A stretch of 13,369 bases of DNA from VBDM01 sp035519135 (GTDB taxonomy: Bacteria > Pseudomonadota > Gammaproteobacteria > Burkholderiales > SG8-39). The stretch spans positions 1 through 13,369 of the forward strand of contig DATIWX010000025.1 of the NCBI GenBank assembly GCA_035519135.1. The letters are read 5' to 3'. Position 1 is the stretch's first letter, and each line of letters opens with the position of its first letter. The translations under genes and the position numbers were made by a program. This document shows, piece by piece, positions 1 to 8,500 of the stretch. The notes below the pieces were generated by a model, which was not told the origin of the DNA, made no database searches, and saw only the letters and a list, made by a program, of their open reading frames with translations.

Positions 1-6
1 GCGGAC

Positions 7-1728
7 ATGGCGGCGGGCATCGATCGCCTGCTGCGCGCGTACGCGGGGCGGGCGACCCTGGGGATCTCGCCGTCCGCGGTGGGGATGGCGTTCTTCGACT
101 GGTGGCAGCACCTCGCGACTTCGCCGGGGAAGCAGCTCGAGCTCGGGCGAAAAGCGGCGCGCAAGAACCTGCGGTACTCGGACTTGCTCGCGCGCGCGGC
201 GCGCGGCGAGCAATCCGCGTCCTGCATCGAGCCGCTTGCCGGGGACCGGAGGTTCACGGGAGAGGCCTGGCGAGGCTGGCCCTTCAACGCGATTTCCCAG
301 GCGTTTCTCCTCACGCAGCAGTGGTGGCACAACGCAACCACCGACGTGAAGGGCGTGGCGCCGCACCACGCGGCAGTGGTCAATTTCGTGACGCGGCAGA
401 TGCTCGACATGTGGGCGCCTTCCAACTTCGCCTGGACGAATCCGCAAGTGCTCCGTGCGATTCGCGAGGAAGGCGGACGGAATTTCATTCGCGGCTTCTC
501 GAACTTCGTGGAGGACGCGAGGCGCATCGCCCTCGGACAGCCTCCGGTGGGCGCGGAAGCGTTCGTTCCGGGCGAGCAGGTGGCCTGTACGCCGGGGAAG
601 GTGGTGTTCCGCAACCGGCTGATGGAGCTGATCCAGTACGCGCCAACGACCGATTCCGTGTTCGCCGAGCCGGTGCTGATCGTGCCGGCGTGGATCATGA
701 AGTACTACATCCTCGATCTCTCGCCCCGCAACTCCCTGGTCAAGTACCTGGTAGGCCGCGGCCACACCGTGTTCATCGTTTCTTGGATGAACCCCGGCCC
801 GGCCGACCGCGATCTGTCGCTCGCGGACTACCGCCGCCTTGGCATCGAAGACGCTCTTGCCGCGATCGGGCATATCGTCCCGGACCGGCGCGTGCACGCC
901 GTGGGCTACTGCCTGGGCGGCACGCTGCTCGCCATCGCCACGGCCGCGATGGCACGCAACGGCGACGCGCGGCTCGCGACCATGACTCTGCTCGCTTCGC
1001 AGGTGGACTTCGCGGAAGCCGGCGAGCTCGGCCTGTTCATCGACGAAAGCGAGGTGACGCTGCTCGAGGACATGATGGCCGAACAGGGTTATCTCGATCC
1101 CGGGCAGATGAGCGGCGCCTTCCAGCTGCTGCGCTCGAACGATCTCATCTGGTCGCAACGCATCACCGAGTACCTCCTCGGCGAGCGGCCGGCCATGAGC
1201 GATCTGATGGCCTGGAATGCCGACGGCACGCGCCTGCCTTACCGCATGCACAGCGAGTATTTGCGGCGGCTGTATCTGCACAACGACCTCTCCGCCGGGC
1301 GGTATCAGGTGGACGGCCGCACCGTCGCGTTGCGCGACATCCGGATCCCGATCTTCGCGGTCGGTACCGTCAAGGATCACGTCGCGCCGTGGCGCTCGGT
1401 CTACAAGATCAATGTGCTCGCGGATTCGGAGGTGACCTTCCTGCTCACATCGGGAGGTCACAACGCCGGCATCGTGAGCGATCCCGGCCACGCCGAACAC
1501 GCCGAACGCGCTTACCAGACGATGACGCGCGGACAGGACGAGCCGTACGTCGATCCGGAAACCTGGGCGCAGCAGGCGCCGCGCTCGCAGGGCTCGTGGT
1601 GGCCGGAATGGCAGCGCTGGCTCGAGCGGCACTCGGGAGCGCGCGTCGCGCCGCCGGGGCCGGGGAGCGCCGCCGCGGGCTATCCCGTGCTCGACGACGC
1701 CCCCGGCCAGTACGTACACCAGAAATAG
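7..1728 (+). CDS. phaC: Class I-type poly(3-hydroxyalkanoate) synthase (start possibly upstream of window)
   Basis: The enzyme polymerises (R)-3-hydroxyacyl-CoA into PHA at the surface of cytoplasmic storage granules. The 573 residues show an N-terminal PhaC domain (about residues 75-245) and an alpha/beta-hydrolase domain. The lipase-like box is GYCLGG with nucleophile Cys302, followed by Asp457 (VKDHVAPW) and His485 (GGHNAG). The Cys-Asp and Asp-His spacings (155 and 28) closely match the Cupriavidus necator enzyme (161 and 28, from recalled C319/D480/H508). The C-terminal GSWWPEW motif at residues 529-535 is typical. Length fits class I, which needs no PhaE or PhaR partner. The frame stays open to the window edge and no ribosome site is visible before the ATG at 7, so the true start may lie outside. 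The next gene, 39 bases downstream, encodes a phasin. An Asn follows the catalytic His where many homologues have Ile, hinting at a divergent subgroup. Substrate chain length cannot be read from sequence. Confidence 0.93.
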   Translation: MAAGIDRLLRAYAGRATLGISPSAVGMAFFDWWQHLATSPGKQLELGRKAARKNLRYSDLLARAARGEQSASCIEPLAGDRRFTGEAWRGWPFNAISQAFLLTQQWWHNATTDVKGVAPHHAAVVNFVTRQMLDMWAPSNFAWTNPQVLRAIREEGGRNFIRGFSNFVEDARRIALGQPPVGAEAFVPGEQVACTPGKVVFRNRLMELIQYAPTTDSVFAEPVLIVPAWIMKYYILDLSPRNSLVKYLVGRGHTVFIVSWMNPGPADRDLSLADYRRLGIEDALAAIGHIVPDRRVHAVGYCLGGTLLAIATAAMARNGDARLATMTLLASQVDFAEAGELGLFIDESEVTLLEDMMAEQGYLDPGQMSGAFQLLRSNDLIWSQRITEYLLGERPAMSDLMAWNADGTRLPYRMHSEYLRRLYLHNDLSAGRYQVDGRTVALRDIRIPIFAVGTVKDHVAPWRSVYKINVLADSEVTFLLTSGGHNAGIVSDPGHAEHAERAYQTMTRGQDEPYVDPETWAQQAPRSQGSWWPEWQRWLERHSGARVAPPGPGSAAAGYPVLDDAPGQYVHQK

Positions 1729-1755
1729 CACAGGGCAAGTGCATTCAAACCGAGC

Positions 1756-1761
1756 AAGGAG
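1756..1761 (+). promoter_or_regulatory. Ribosome binding site of the phasin gene
   Basis: AAGGAG lies 6 bases before the ATG at 1768 and fixes that start. The 39-base gap after phaC holds no convincing promoter, so the phasin is probably read on the phaC transcript. Confidence 0.7.
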
Positions 1762-1767
1762 ACGATC

Positions 1768-2220
1768 ATGACGACGACCACCAGTGAAGCAAAGAGCAAG
1801 GCGCCCGCAAAAGGAGCACCCGGCGGAATGCCGTTCGCCGCCATGCTGCCCGGGAACAAGGAGTGGGAGAGCGCCGCGAACCAGATGCTCAAGGCCTGGA
1901 AGACGCAGCTGGATACCACCTTCAGGCTCATCGACTCCGCGGTGCAGGGAACCCTCGAGATGCGCAGCTCGCAGCTCGCCGCGGCGATGGAGACGCACGC
2001 CCGCGACCTGGACGCGGAGAAATCGGTGAGCGGAGCGAAGTCGGCCTCGGATCTGCTCGCCATCCAGCTGAACTGGATGACGGAGAACCTGGAGAAATCC
2101 TTGGCCTACTGGAACCAGATGTTCCAGGCCGCCGCCGATGCGAACGCCAAGCTCATGGAGTCCCTGCGCGAGGAGGCGAAGGCGCTGAATGCAATCGAGA
2201 GCCCGGCGAAACCCAGATGA
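1768..2220 (+). CDS. Phasin-family PHA granule protein (PhaP-like)
   Basis: Phasins coat PHA granules, controlling their number and size and sometimes activating the synthase. This 150-residue protein has the expected build: a Thr/Ala/Lys/Pro-rich disordered start (about residues 1-30), then one long amphipathic helical region (about 32-145) rich in Ala, Leu, Lys, Glu and Gln. It has no membrane segment, no signal peptide and no cysteine. The segment around residues 95-125 (LLAIQLNWMTENLEK, then AYWNQMFQAA) resembles the conserved core of phasin-family proteins such as Phasin_2. Its place directly behind phaC supports the call. An AAGGAG site 6 bases upstream supports the start. The stop codon overlaps the start of the next small gene. 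Phasins diverge strongly, so the family call is good but the symbol phaP is not assigned. Confidence 0.85.
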   Translation: MTTTTSEAKSKAPAKGAPGGMPFAAMLPGNKEWESAANQMLKAWKTQLDTTFRLIDSAVQGTLEMRSSQLAAAMETHARDLDAEKSVSGAKSASDLLAIQLNWMTENLEKSLAYWNQMFQAAADANAKLMESLREEAKALNAIESPAKPR

Positions 2221-2498
2221 AGCAGGTCATTCCCGAAACGTCGCCCGAGTTCGACAGCGCCCGCCTGATCGAGCGGCCCGACGGCTTCTACTGGCAATCC
2301 AGGTCCGGGACGGAGGAATTCGGCCCGTTCGCCTCGCTGCTCGCCGCCGTGCAGGACATGCAGGCGCGCGAGGAGTCGGGGCCCGAGCCGGGGGAGACCG
2401 TGCAGGAGGCCGAAGCGGAGATCGGCATTTCCGACTGGACCGATCCGGAGACGGGAGAGCCCGCCGAAGAGAGCGTGCCCAGGCTGGAGGAGCACTGA
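2217..2498 (+). CDS. Small acidic protein of unknown function, coupled to the phasin
   Basis: This 93-residue protein is not recognised with certainty. Its start ATG overlaps the phasin stop as ATGA, and no Shine-Dalgarno-like sequence lies within about 15 bases upstream, so translation probably depends on ribosomes finishing the phasin. The protein is strongly acidic: 23 Asp/Glu against 6 Lys/Arg. The first half contains a compact motif around residues 18-48 (RPDGFYWQ, then EEFGPFASLLAAVQDM). It looks like two short strands around a turn followed by a helix, and its spacing recalls, only loosely, small domains with an aromatic-strand/GPF/helix pattern. The second half (about 50-93) is Glu/Pro-rich and probably disordered. 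There is no signal peptide, membrane segment or cysteine. Position suggests a role at or near the PHA granule, but this is inference. Confidence 0.72.
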   Translation: MKQVIPETSPEFDSARLIERPDGFYWQSRSGTEEFGPFASLLAAVQDMQAREESGPEPGETVQEAEAEIGISDWTDPETGEPAEESVPRLEEH

Positions 2499-2548
2499 GC
2501 CGCTGCCTGCGGGACGGGAAGTTCGGCAACAGATGAAGTTCATGAGAT

Positions 2549-2569
2549 GCCCCTGCTAGGCGCAGGGGC
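2549..2569 (+). terminator. Hairpin after the PHA module, possible T-less terminator
   Basis: A perfect 8-bp G+C-rich stem (GCCCCTGC / GCAGGGGC) encloses a 5-base loop (TAGGC); a flanking T-A pair can extend it to 9 bp. It lies 50 bases after the last PHA-module stop and 22 bases before the FNR-type site, where a terminator or insulator would be expected. No T-run follows on either strand, so intrinsic termination may be weak. Alternatives are an mRNA 3'-end stabiliser or an attenuating structure. Confidence 0.4.
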
Positions 2570-2591
2570 AATGCACTTGAGTGGTGCGCCT

Positions 2592-2605
2592 TTGACCTGG
2601 ATCAA
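2592..2605 (+). promoter_or_regulatory. FNR/ANR/DNR-type anaerobic activator site upstream of narK1
   Basis: TTGAC-CTGG-ATCAA matches the FNR-family consensus TTGAT-N4-ATCAA at 9 of 10 arm positions. Its centre (2598.5) lies about 63 bases before the narK1 ATG. If it acts as a class II activator site centred at -41.5, transcription would begin near 2640, with a weak -10 element such as CACAGT at 2627-2632 (3 of 6 consensus positions). FNR-family control of nar operons is well established. Which regulator acts here (oxygen-sensing FNR/ANR or NO-sensing DNR) cannot be told from the site. I found no convincing NarL heptamer cluster in the same gap. Confidence 0.75.
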
Positions 2606-2634
2606 CTGAACAGCATCTCGGGCTGGCACAGTCT

Positions 2635-2646
2635 TCTTGACCAAGA
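2635..2646 (+). promoter_or_regulatory. Short inverted repeat near the predicted narK1 transcription start
   Basis: TCTTG-AC-CAAGA is a perfect palindrome with 5-bp arms. It spans the start site predicted from the FNR-type box and could be an operator. A match this short can easily arise by chance in a 163-base gap, and it fits no regulator consensus I recognise. Confidence 0.2.
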
Positions 2647-2661
2647 GAACAGGGCTGAGAC

Positions 2662-3906
2662 ATGGCGACGCAGCGCACCATGCAGGTATCGGTCGTGACC
2701 ATGAGCACGATCTCGTTCACGGTGTGTTTCGCCGTGTGGATGATGTTCGCGGTGATCGGAATCCCGATCAAGAAGATGCTCGATCTGAACGAGACCCAGT
2801 TCGGGCTGCTCGCCGCGATGCCGGTGCTGACCGGGTCGCTCATCCGCCTGCCGCTCGGCATGTGGACCGACAAGTTCGGCGGCCGCATCGTCTTCTTCGT
2901 CCTGATGCTCAGCACGGTCGTGCCGATCTGGCTGATCGGCGAAGCGACCGCGTACTGGCATTTCCTCGTGCTCGGCCTGTTCGTCGGGCTCGCCGGCGGC
3001 TCGTTCTCGGTGGGCATCGCCTATTGCGCGCGCTGGTTCGACAAGAAGCACCAGGGCTTCGCCATGGGCATTTTCGGCGCGGGCAACTCCGGCGCCGCGC
3101 TCAACAAGTTCGTGGCTCCGGCCATCCTGGTCGCGTTCGGCTGGGCGATGGTGCCCAAGGTCTACGCCGCCGCCATGCTGGTGACCGCCCTTGCCTTCTG
3201 GTTCTTCACCTACACCGACCCCGCGCACGTCGGCGGCGAGAAGGTGACGGTGAAGGAGCAGCTCGCGGCGCTCAGGGACCCGAAAGTCTGGAAGCTGTGC
3301 CAGTACTACTCGATCGTCTTCGGCGGCTACGTGGCGCTGTCGCTGTGGATGACCAAGTACTACATCACCGAGTACGGCTTCGGCATCGAGGCCGCGGCGC
3401 TCCTCGCCGCCTGTTTCTCGCTGCCCGGCGGCGTGCTGCGCGCCGTGGGCGGCTGGATATCCGATCGCTGGGGGGCGCACCCGGTGACCTGGTGGGTGAT
3501 GCTCGTCTCCTGGGGGTGCCTGTTCTTCCTTTCCTATCCGCAGACCGACCTCGTGGTCAGGACCGCGACCGGCGAGCTGAAGCTGCACGTCGGCCTGAAC
3601 CCCTGGGCGTTCACCGTGCTGATGTTCCTCATGGGCATCTCCTGGGCGTTCGGCAAGGCGTCGGTCTTCAAGTACATCTCCGACGAGTACACCGACAACA
3701 TCGGCGTGATCTCGGGGATCGTCGGCCTCGTCGGCGCGCTGGGCGGTTTCCTGCTGCCGATCATGTTCGGCGCGCTGGTGGACCTCACCGGGGTCAACAG
3801 CTCGATCTTCATGCTGATGTGGGGCGTGACGCTGGTGTCGCTGGTGTGGATGTACTGGACCGAGATCGTTCCGCAGCGCGCGCGCGCGGCCGCCCAGGGA
3901 GCCTGA
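2662..3906 (+). CDS. narK1: Nitrate transporter, NarK1 type (MFS, nitrate/nitrite porter family)
   Basis: This inner-membrane MFS carrier (414 residues, about 12 membrane segments) belongs to the nitrate/nitrite porter family. Type I NarK proteins are thought to import nitrate with protons, which starts nitrate respiration before nitrite accumulates. The two substrate-binding arginines are present: Arg62 in TM2 (SLIRLPLGMW) and Arg260 in TM8 (GGVLRAVGGWISDR). Nitrate signature 1 is at about residues 136-150 (GIFGAGNSGAALNKF); signature 2 starts at about 331 (GKASVFKYISDEYTDN). The MFS loop 2-3 motif is GMWTDKFGGR at 66-75. The start is preceded by a modest AGGG site at 2651-2654 with 7-base spacing. 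It is the first gene after the FNR-type site and lies one base before narK2. The type I assignment comes from the compact size and signature sequences. Confidence 0.93.
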   Translation: MATQRTMQVSVVTMSTISFTVCFAVWMMFAVIGIPIKKMLDLNETQFGLLAAMPVLTGSLIRLPLGMWTDKFGGRIVFFVLMLSTVVPIWLIGEATAYWHFLVLGLFVGLAGGSFSVGIAYCARWFDKKHQGFAMGIFGAGNSGAALNKFVAPAILVAFGWAMVPKVYAAAMLVTALAFWFFTYTDPAHVGGEKVTVKEQLAALRDPKVWKLCQYYSIVFGGYVALSLWMTKYYITEYGFGIEAAALLAACFSLPGGVLRAVGGWISDRWGAHPVTWWVMLVSWGCLFFLSYPQTDLVVRTATGELKLHVGLNPWAFTVLMFLMGISWAFGKASVFKYISDEYTDNIGVISGIVGLVGALGGFLLPIMFGALVDLTGVNSSIFMLMWGVTLVSLVWMYWTEIVPQRARAAAQGA

Positions 3907-3907
3907 C

Positions 3908-5518
3908 ATGGCCGGGACGCTGACCGTCTGGACCCCGGAAGACGAGTCGTTCTGGGCATCGGAGGGCAGGCGGGTTGCCTACCGCAACCTGTGGATCTCG
4001 GTTCCCGCGCTGTTGTGCGGCTTCGCGGTCTGGGGCATGTGGGGAATCATCACCGTGCAGATGCTCAACCTCGGGTTCCCGTTCACGCAGGCGGAACTCT
4101 TCACGCTGACCGCGATCGCCGGCATCTCCGGCGCGACGATGCGCATCCCGGCCTCGTTCCTGATTCGCCTGGCCGGCGGGCGCAACACCATCTTCCTCAC
4201 CACCGCGATGCTGCTCGCGCCGGCGCTCGGCACCGGCATCGTGCTGCAGCACAAGGACTGGCCGCTGTGGGCCTTCCAGCTGATGGCGTTGTGGTGCGGC
4301 GTGGGCGGCGGCAACTTCGCCAGCTCCATGTCCAACATCAGCACGTTCTTTCCGAAACGGCTGCAGGGCACGGCGCTGGGGATCAACGCGGGGCTGGGCA
4401 ACTTCGGCGTGACCACCATGCAGGTCGTGATCCCGCTGGTGATGACGGTCGGCATCTTCGGCGCCTTCGGCGGCGAGCCGATGACGCTCCTGAAGGACAG
4501 CGGCTGGATCTTCGGAAAGATCCACGCCGGCACGCAGACCTGGATCCAGAACGCGGGCTTCGCCTGGCTGCTGTCGCTGGTGCCGCTGTCGATCCTGTGC
4601 TGGTTCGGCATGAACAACCTGAAGACGGTGTCGCCGGACACCGGCCATCCGCTCGTCGCGTTCGCCAAGATCACCTACCTGTATACGCTCGCCTTCGTGC
4701 CCTCCATCCTCGGCCTGTACCTGTACCTGCCGAAACCGACCGGCCTCGGCGTCATCAGCATGTGGGTGGCGATCCCGCTCGACATCGTCGCCGCGCTGCT
4801 GGTGATGAAGCTCGCGGCCTTCGGCCCGATGAAGGAGGGCGTCAGCAAGCAGTTCGAGATCTTCCGCAACAGGCACACCTGGTCGATGACGGCGCTGTAC
4901 ATCGTCACCTTCGGCTCCTTCATCGGCTTCTCGATGGCGCTGCCGCTGTCGATGAAGGTGATCTTCGGCGTCAGCCACGTGCCCGACGCCGGCGGCGTGA
5001 TGCAGCACACGCTGAACAACCCGAATGCGCCGAGCGTCCTCGCCTACGCGTGGATCGGCCCCTTCATCGGCGCGGCCGTGCGCCCGGTCGGCGGCTGGAT
5101 TTCCGACAAGGTCGGCGGCTCCATCGTCACGCAGATCATCTCGGTGGTGATGGTGGTCGCTTCGGTCGCGGTGGGCTACGTGATGATGCAGGCCTACGGC
5201 TCGGCCACGCCCGAGACGCACTTCCCCCTGTTCCTGGGCCTGTTCATGCTGCTGTTCTTCGCCAGCGGCATCGGCAACGGCTCGACCTTCCGCACCATCG
5301 GCGTGATCTTCGATCGCCAGCAGGCCGGGCCGGTGCTGGGCTGGACCTCGGCGGTCGCCGCCTACGGCGCCTTCGTCGCGCCGATCGTCATCGGCAACCA
5401 GATCAATGCCGGCACGCCGCAGCTCGCGATGTACGGCTTCGCGGCTTTCTACGCGCTGTGCCTGATCCTCAACTGGTGGTTCTACCTGCGCGCCAACGCG
5501 TACGTGAAGAACCCCTGA
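3908..5518 (+). CDS. narK2: Nitrate/nitrite transporter, NarK2 type, with enlarged central region
   Basis: This is the second NNP-family MFS carrier, closer to Escherichia coli NarK and probably a nitrate/nitrite exchanger that removes toxic nitrite. The binding arginines are Arg79 (ATMRIPASF) and Arg392 (AAVRPVGGWISDK). Nitrate signature 1 is at about 154-168 (ALGINAGLGNFGV); signature 2 begins at about 454 (GIGNGSTFRTIGVIF). At 536 residues it is clearly longer than the roughly 460 usual for this type. Between WFGMN (232-236) and RNRHTW (320-325) lie about 83 residues where E. coli NarK has about 25. They include two hydrophobic stretches, about 255-274 and 281-305, that look like extra membrane helices. 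The loop after signature 2 is conversely shorter than in E. coli NarK. Start: AGGGAG at 3896-3901, 6 bases before the ATG. Only one base separates it from the narK1 stop, so the two are probably coupled. Confidence 0.92.
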   Translation: MAGTLTVWTPEDESFWASEGRRVAYRNLWISVPALLCGFAVWGMWGIITVQMLNLGFPFTQAELFTLTAIAGISGATMRIPASFLIRLAGGRNTIFLTTAMLLAPALGTGIVLQHKDWPLWAFQLMALWCGVGGGNFASSMSNISTFFPKRLQGTALGINAGLGNFGVTTMQVVIPLVMTVGIFGAFGGEPMTLLKDSGWIFGKIHAGTQTWIQNAGFAWLLSLVPLSILCWFGMNNLKTVSPDTGHPLVAFAKITYLYTLAFVPSILGLYLYLPKPTGLGVISMWVAIPLDIVAALLVMKLAAFGPMKEGVSKQFEIFRNRHTWSMTALYIVTFGSFIGFSMALPLSMKVIFGVSHVPDAGGVMQHTLNNPNAPSVLAYAWIGPFIGAAVRPVGGWISDKVGGSIVTQIISVVMVVASVAVGYVMMQAYGSATPETHFPLFLGLFMLLFFASGIGNGSTFRTIGVIFDRQQAGPVLGWTSAVAAYGAFVAPIVIGNQINAGTPQLAMYGFAAFYALCLILNWWFYLRANAYVKNP

Positions 5519-5542
5519 CCCGGGACGAGCCGGAGACCTTGC

Positions 5543-8500
5543 ATGAGCCATTTCCTCGACCGACTGAAATTCCTCACCGCGACCACCGAGAAATTCTCCG
5601 GCGGACACGGCGAAGTGCGCCGCGAAGACCGCACCTGGGAGGACGCCTACCGAGCGCGCTGGCAGCACGACAAGATCGTGCGCTCCACCCACGGCGTGAA
5701 CTGCACCGGCTCCTGCTCCTGGAAGATCTACGTGAAGGGCGGCATCGTCACCTGGGAAACGCAGCAAACCGACTACCCGCGCACCCGGCCCGACATGCCC
5801 AACCACGAGCCGCGCGGCTGCTCGCGCGGCGCGTCGTATTCCTGGTATCTGTACTCGGGGAACCGCCTCAAGTACCCGATGGTGAGGAGCCCGCTGCTGA
5901 AGCTGTGGCGCGAGCTGCGCAAGTCGAGCGACCCGGTCGGCGCCTGGCGCGCGATCGTCGAGAACCCGATTGTCGGATCAGGTGCCGCCGCGGGCTACAA
6001 GAAACAGCGCGGCCTGGGCGGATTCCTGCGCTCCTCGTGGGACGAGGTGAACGAGATCGTCGCCGCGGCCAACGTCTACACCATCAAGCGCTACGGGCCC
6101 GACCGCATCATCGGCTTCTCGCCGATCCCCGCGATGTCGATGGTCTCCTACGCGGCGGGCAGCCGCTATCTCTCGCTCATCGGCGGCGTGAGCATGAGCT
6201 TCTACGACTGGTACTGCGATCTGCCGCCCGCCTCGCCCATGACCTGGGGCGAGCAGACCGACGTGCCCGAATCGGCCGACTGGTACAACTCGACCTTCAT
6301 CATGATGTGGGGCTCGAACGTGCCGCAGACGCGCACGCCCGACGCGCACTTCATGACCGAGGCGCGCTACAAGGGCACGAAGATCGTCTCGATCTTCCCC
6401 GACTACGCCGAAGGCGCGAAGTTCGGCGACCTGTGGCTGCATCCCAAGCAGGGCACCGATGCGGCGCTCGCCATGGCGATGGGGCACGTGGTGCTGACCG
6501 AATACCACGCGAAGGACAAGAGCCAGTATTTCCGTGAGTACTGCCGCCAGTACACCGACATGCCGATGCTGGTGCGGCTGACGAAGCAGGGCGACCGCTA
6601 CGTGCCCGAGCGTTTCCTGCGCTGCTCGGATCTCGCCGACAAGATGGGCGAATCGAACAACCCGGACTGGAAGACCGTGTGCTTCGACGAGGCCTCCGGC
6701 GGGCTCGCCGTGCCGCTCGGATCGATCGGTTTCCGCTGGGGTGAGAAGGGCAAGTGGAACCTCGAGGAGAAGGATGCGAAAGGCACGGCGATCAGGCCGC
6801 GGCTTTCGCTGGTGGATACCAAGGACGAAGTCGCGGCGGTCGCGTTCCCCTACTTCGGCGGCATCGCGCACGAGCACTTCGAGTCCAACGAACAGTCCGA
6901 CGTTCTGATCCGCAAGGTGCCCGCGAAAAAAGTGGGGGAGCACCTCGTGGCCACCGTCTACGACCTGCTCCTCGCCAACTACGGCGTGGGCGTGGCCAAG
7001 TCCTTCGACGACGACGTGCCGTACACGCCGGCGTGGCAGGAAAAGATCACCGGGGTCCCGCGCGCCCAGGTCGTCACGGTCGCGCGCCAGTTCGCCGACA
7101 ACGCCGACAAGACGCACGGCAAGTCCATGGTGATCATCGGCGCGGGGATGAACCACTGGTACCACATGGACATGAACTACCGCGCCATCATCAACCTGCT
7201 CGCGATGTGCGGCTGCACCGGGCAATCGGGCGGCGGCTGGGCGCACTATGTGGGCCAGGAGAAGCTGCGGCCGCAGACCGGGTGGACCGCGCTCGCCTTC
7301 GCGCTCGACTGGGCGCGTCCGCCGCGGCAGATGAATTCCACCTCGTTCTTCTACGCTCATACCGACCAGTGGCGCTACGAGAAGCTCTCGGTCGCCGAGA
7401 TCCTCTCGCCGCTCGCCGACGCGAAGCGCTACAGCGGCAGCCTCATCGACTTCAACGTGCGCGCCGAGCGCATGGGCTGGCTCCCGTCCGCGCCGCAATT
7501 GCAGAGGAACCCGCTGGAGATCGGGAAGGAAGCCGCGCGCGCGGGGATCGACGCGAAGGAATACGTGGTGCAGCAGCTGAAGGGCGGCAAGCTGCGCATG
7601 AGCTGCGAGGACCCCGATCACCCGGACAACTTCCCGCGCAACCTGTTCGTGTGGCGCTCCAACCTGCTCGGCTCCTCGGGCAAGGGACACGAGTACTTCC
7701 TCAAGCACCTGCTCGGAACGACTCACGGCGTGCAGGGAAAGGATCTCGGCGAGAGCGGCGGGCAGAAGCCCGAGGAGGTCGCCTGGCGCGAGGCGAGCGC
7801 CGAGGGCAAGCTCGATCTCCTGGTCACGCTCGACTTCCGCATGAGCACCACCTGCCTGTACTCGGACATCGTGCTGCCCACCGCGAGCTGGTACGAGAAG
7901 AACGACCTCAACACTTCCGACATGCATCCCTTCATCCATCCGCTCTCCGCCGCGGTGGACCCGGTGTGGCAATCGCGGAGCGACTGGGAGATCTACAAGG
8001 GCATCGCGAAGAAGTTCTCCGAGATCGCCGCGCACCATCTCGGCGTCGAGAAGGACGTGGTGCTCACGCCCCTCATGCACGACACGCCGGGCGAGCTCGG
8101 CCAGGCCTTCGACGTCAGGGACTGGAAGAAGGGCGAGTGCGAGCCTTTGCCCGGAAGGACGATGCCGGCGATAACAGTCATAGAGCGCGACTACCCGAAC
8201 ACGTACAAGCGTTTTACCGCGCTCGGGCCGCTGATGTCGAAGGTCGGCAACGGCGGCAAGGGCATCGCCTGGAACACCCAGCACGAGGTCGAGCTGCTGG
8301 GAAGCCTCAACTACAAGGTGACCGAGGACGGCCCGACCAAGGGCTTGCCGAAGATCGAGACCGACATCGACGCCTGCGAGGTGATCCTCGCGCTCGCGCC
8401 GGAGACCAACGGCGAGGTCGCGGTGAAGGCCTGGGCGGCGCTGTCGGAGGCGACCGGGCGCGAGCACGGGCACCTCGCGAAACCGCGCGAGGACGACAAG

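Noticed and set aside
138..154. A 17-base identical match between phaC and the SDR gene (again at about 13288-13304)
   Set aside because: Both copies encode ELGRK in frame within conserved parts of unrelated proteins. A lone short match is best explained by codon preference, not by a repeat or attachment site.
2602..3909. Minus-strand open frame opposite narK1
   Set aside because: Low-complexity charged translation without domains; shadow of narK1.
3890..3920. A possible narK1-narK2 fusion broken by a frameshift
   Set aside because: Both genes have their own start, stop and full-length domains, and narK2 has a good ribosome site, so separate genes are the natural state.
5543..5650. Possible twin-arginine export signal at the NarG N-terminus
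   Set aside because: There is no RR motif followed by a hydrophobic segment; the start resembles the cytoplasm-facing E. coli NarG.
3809..5806. Long minus-strand open frame opposite narK2
   Set aside because: Its translation is dominated by Arg/His/Asp/Glu with no family motif. It is a shadow of the narK2 codon bias.
3991..6537. Plus-strand open frame spanning narK2 and narG out of frame
   Set aside because: Arginine-rich shadow translation crossing two clear genes, with no domain of its own.
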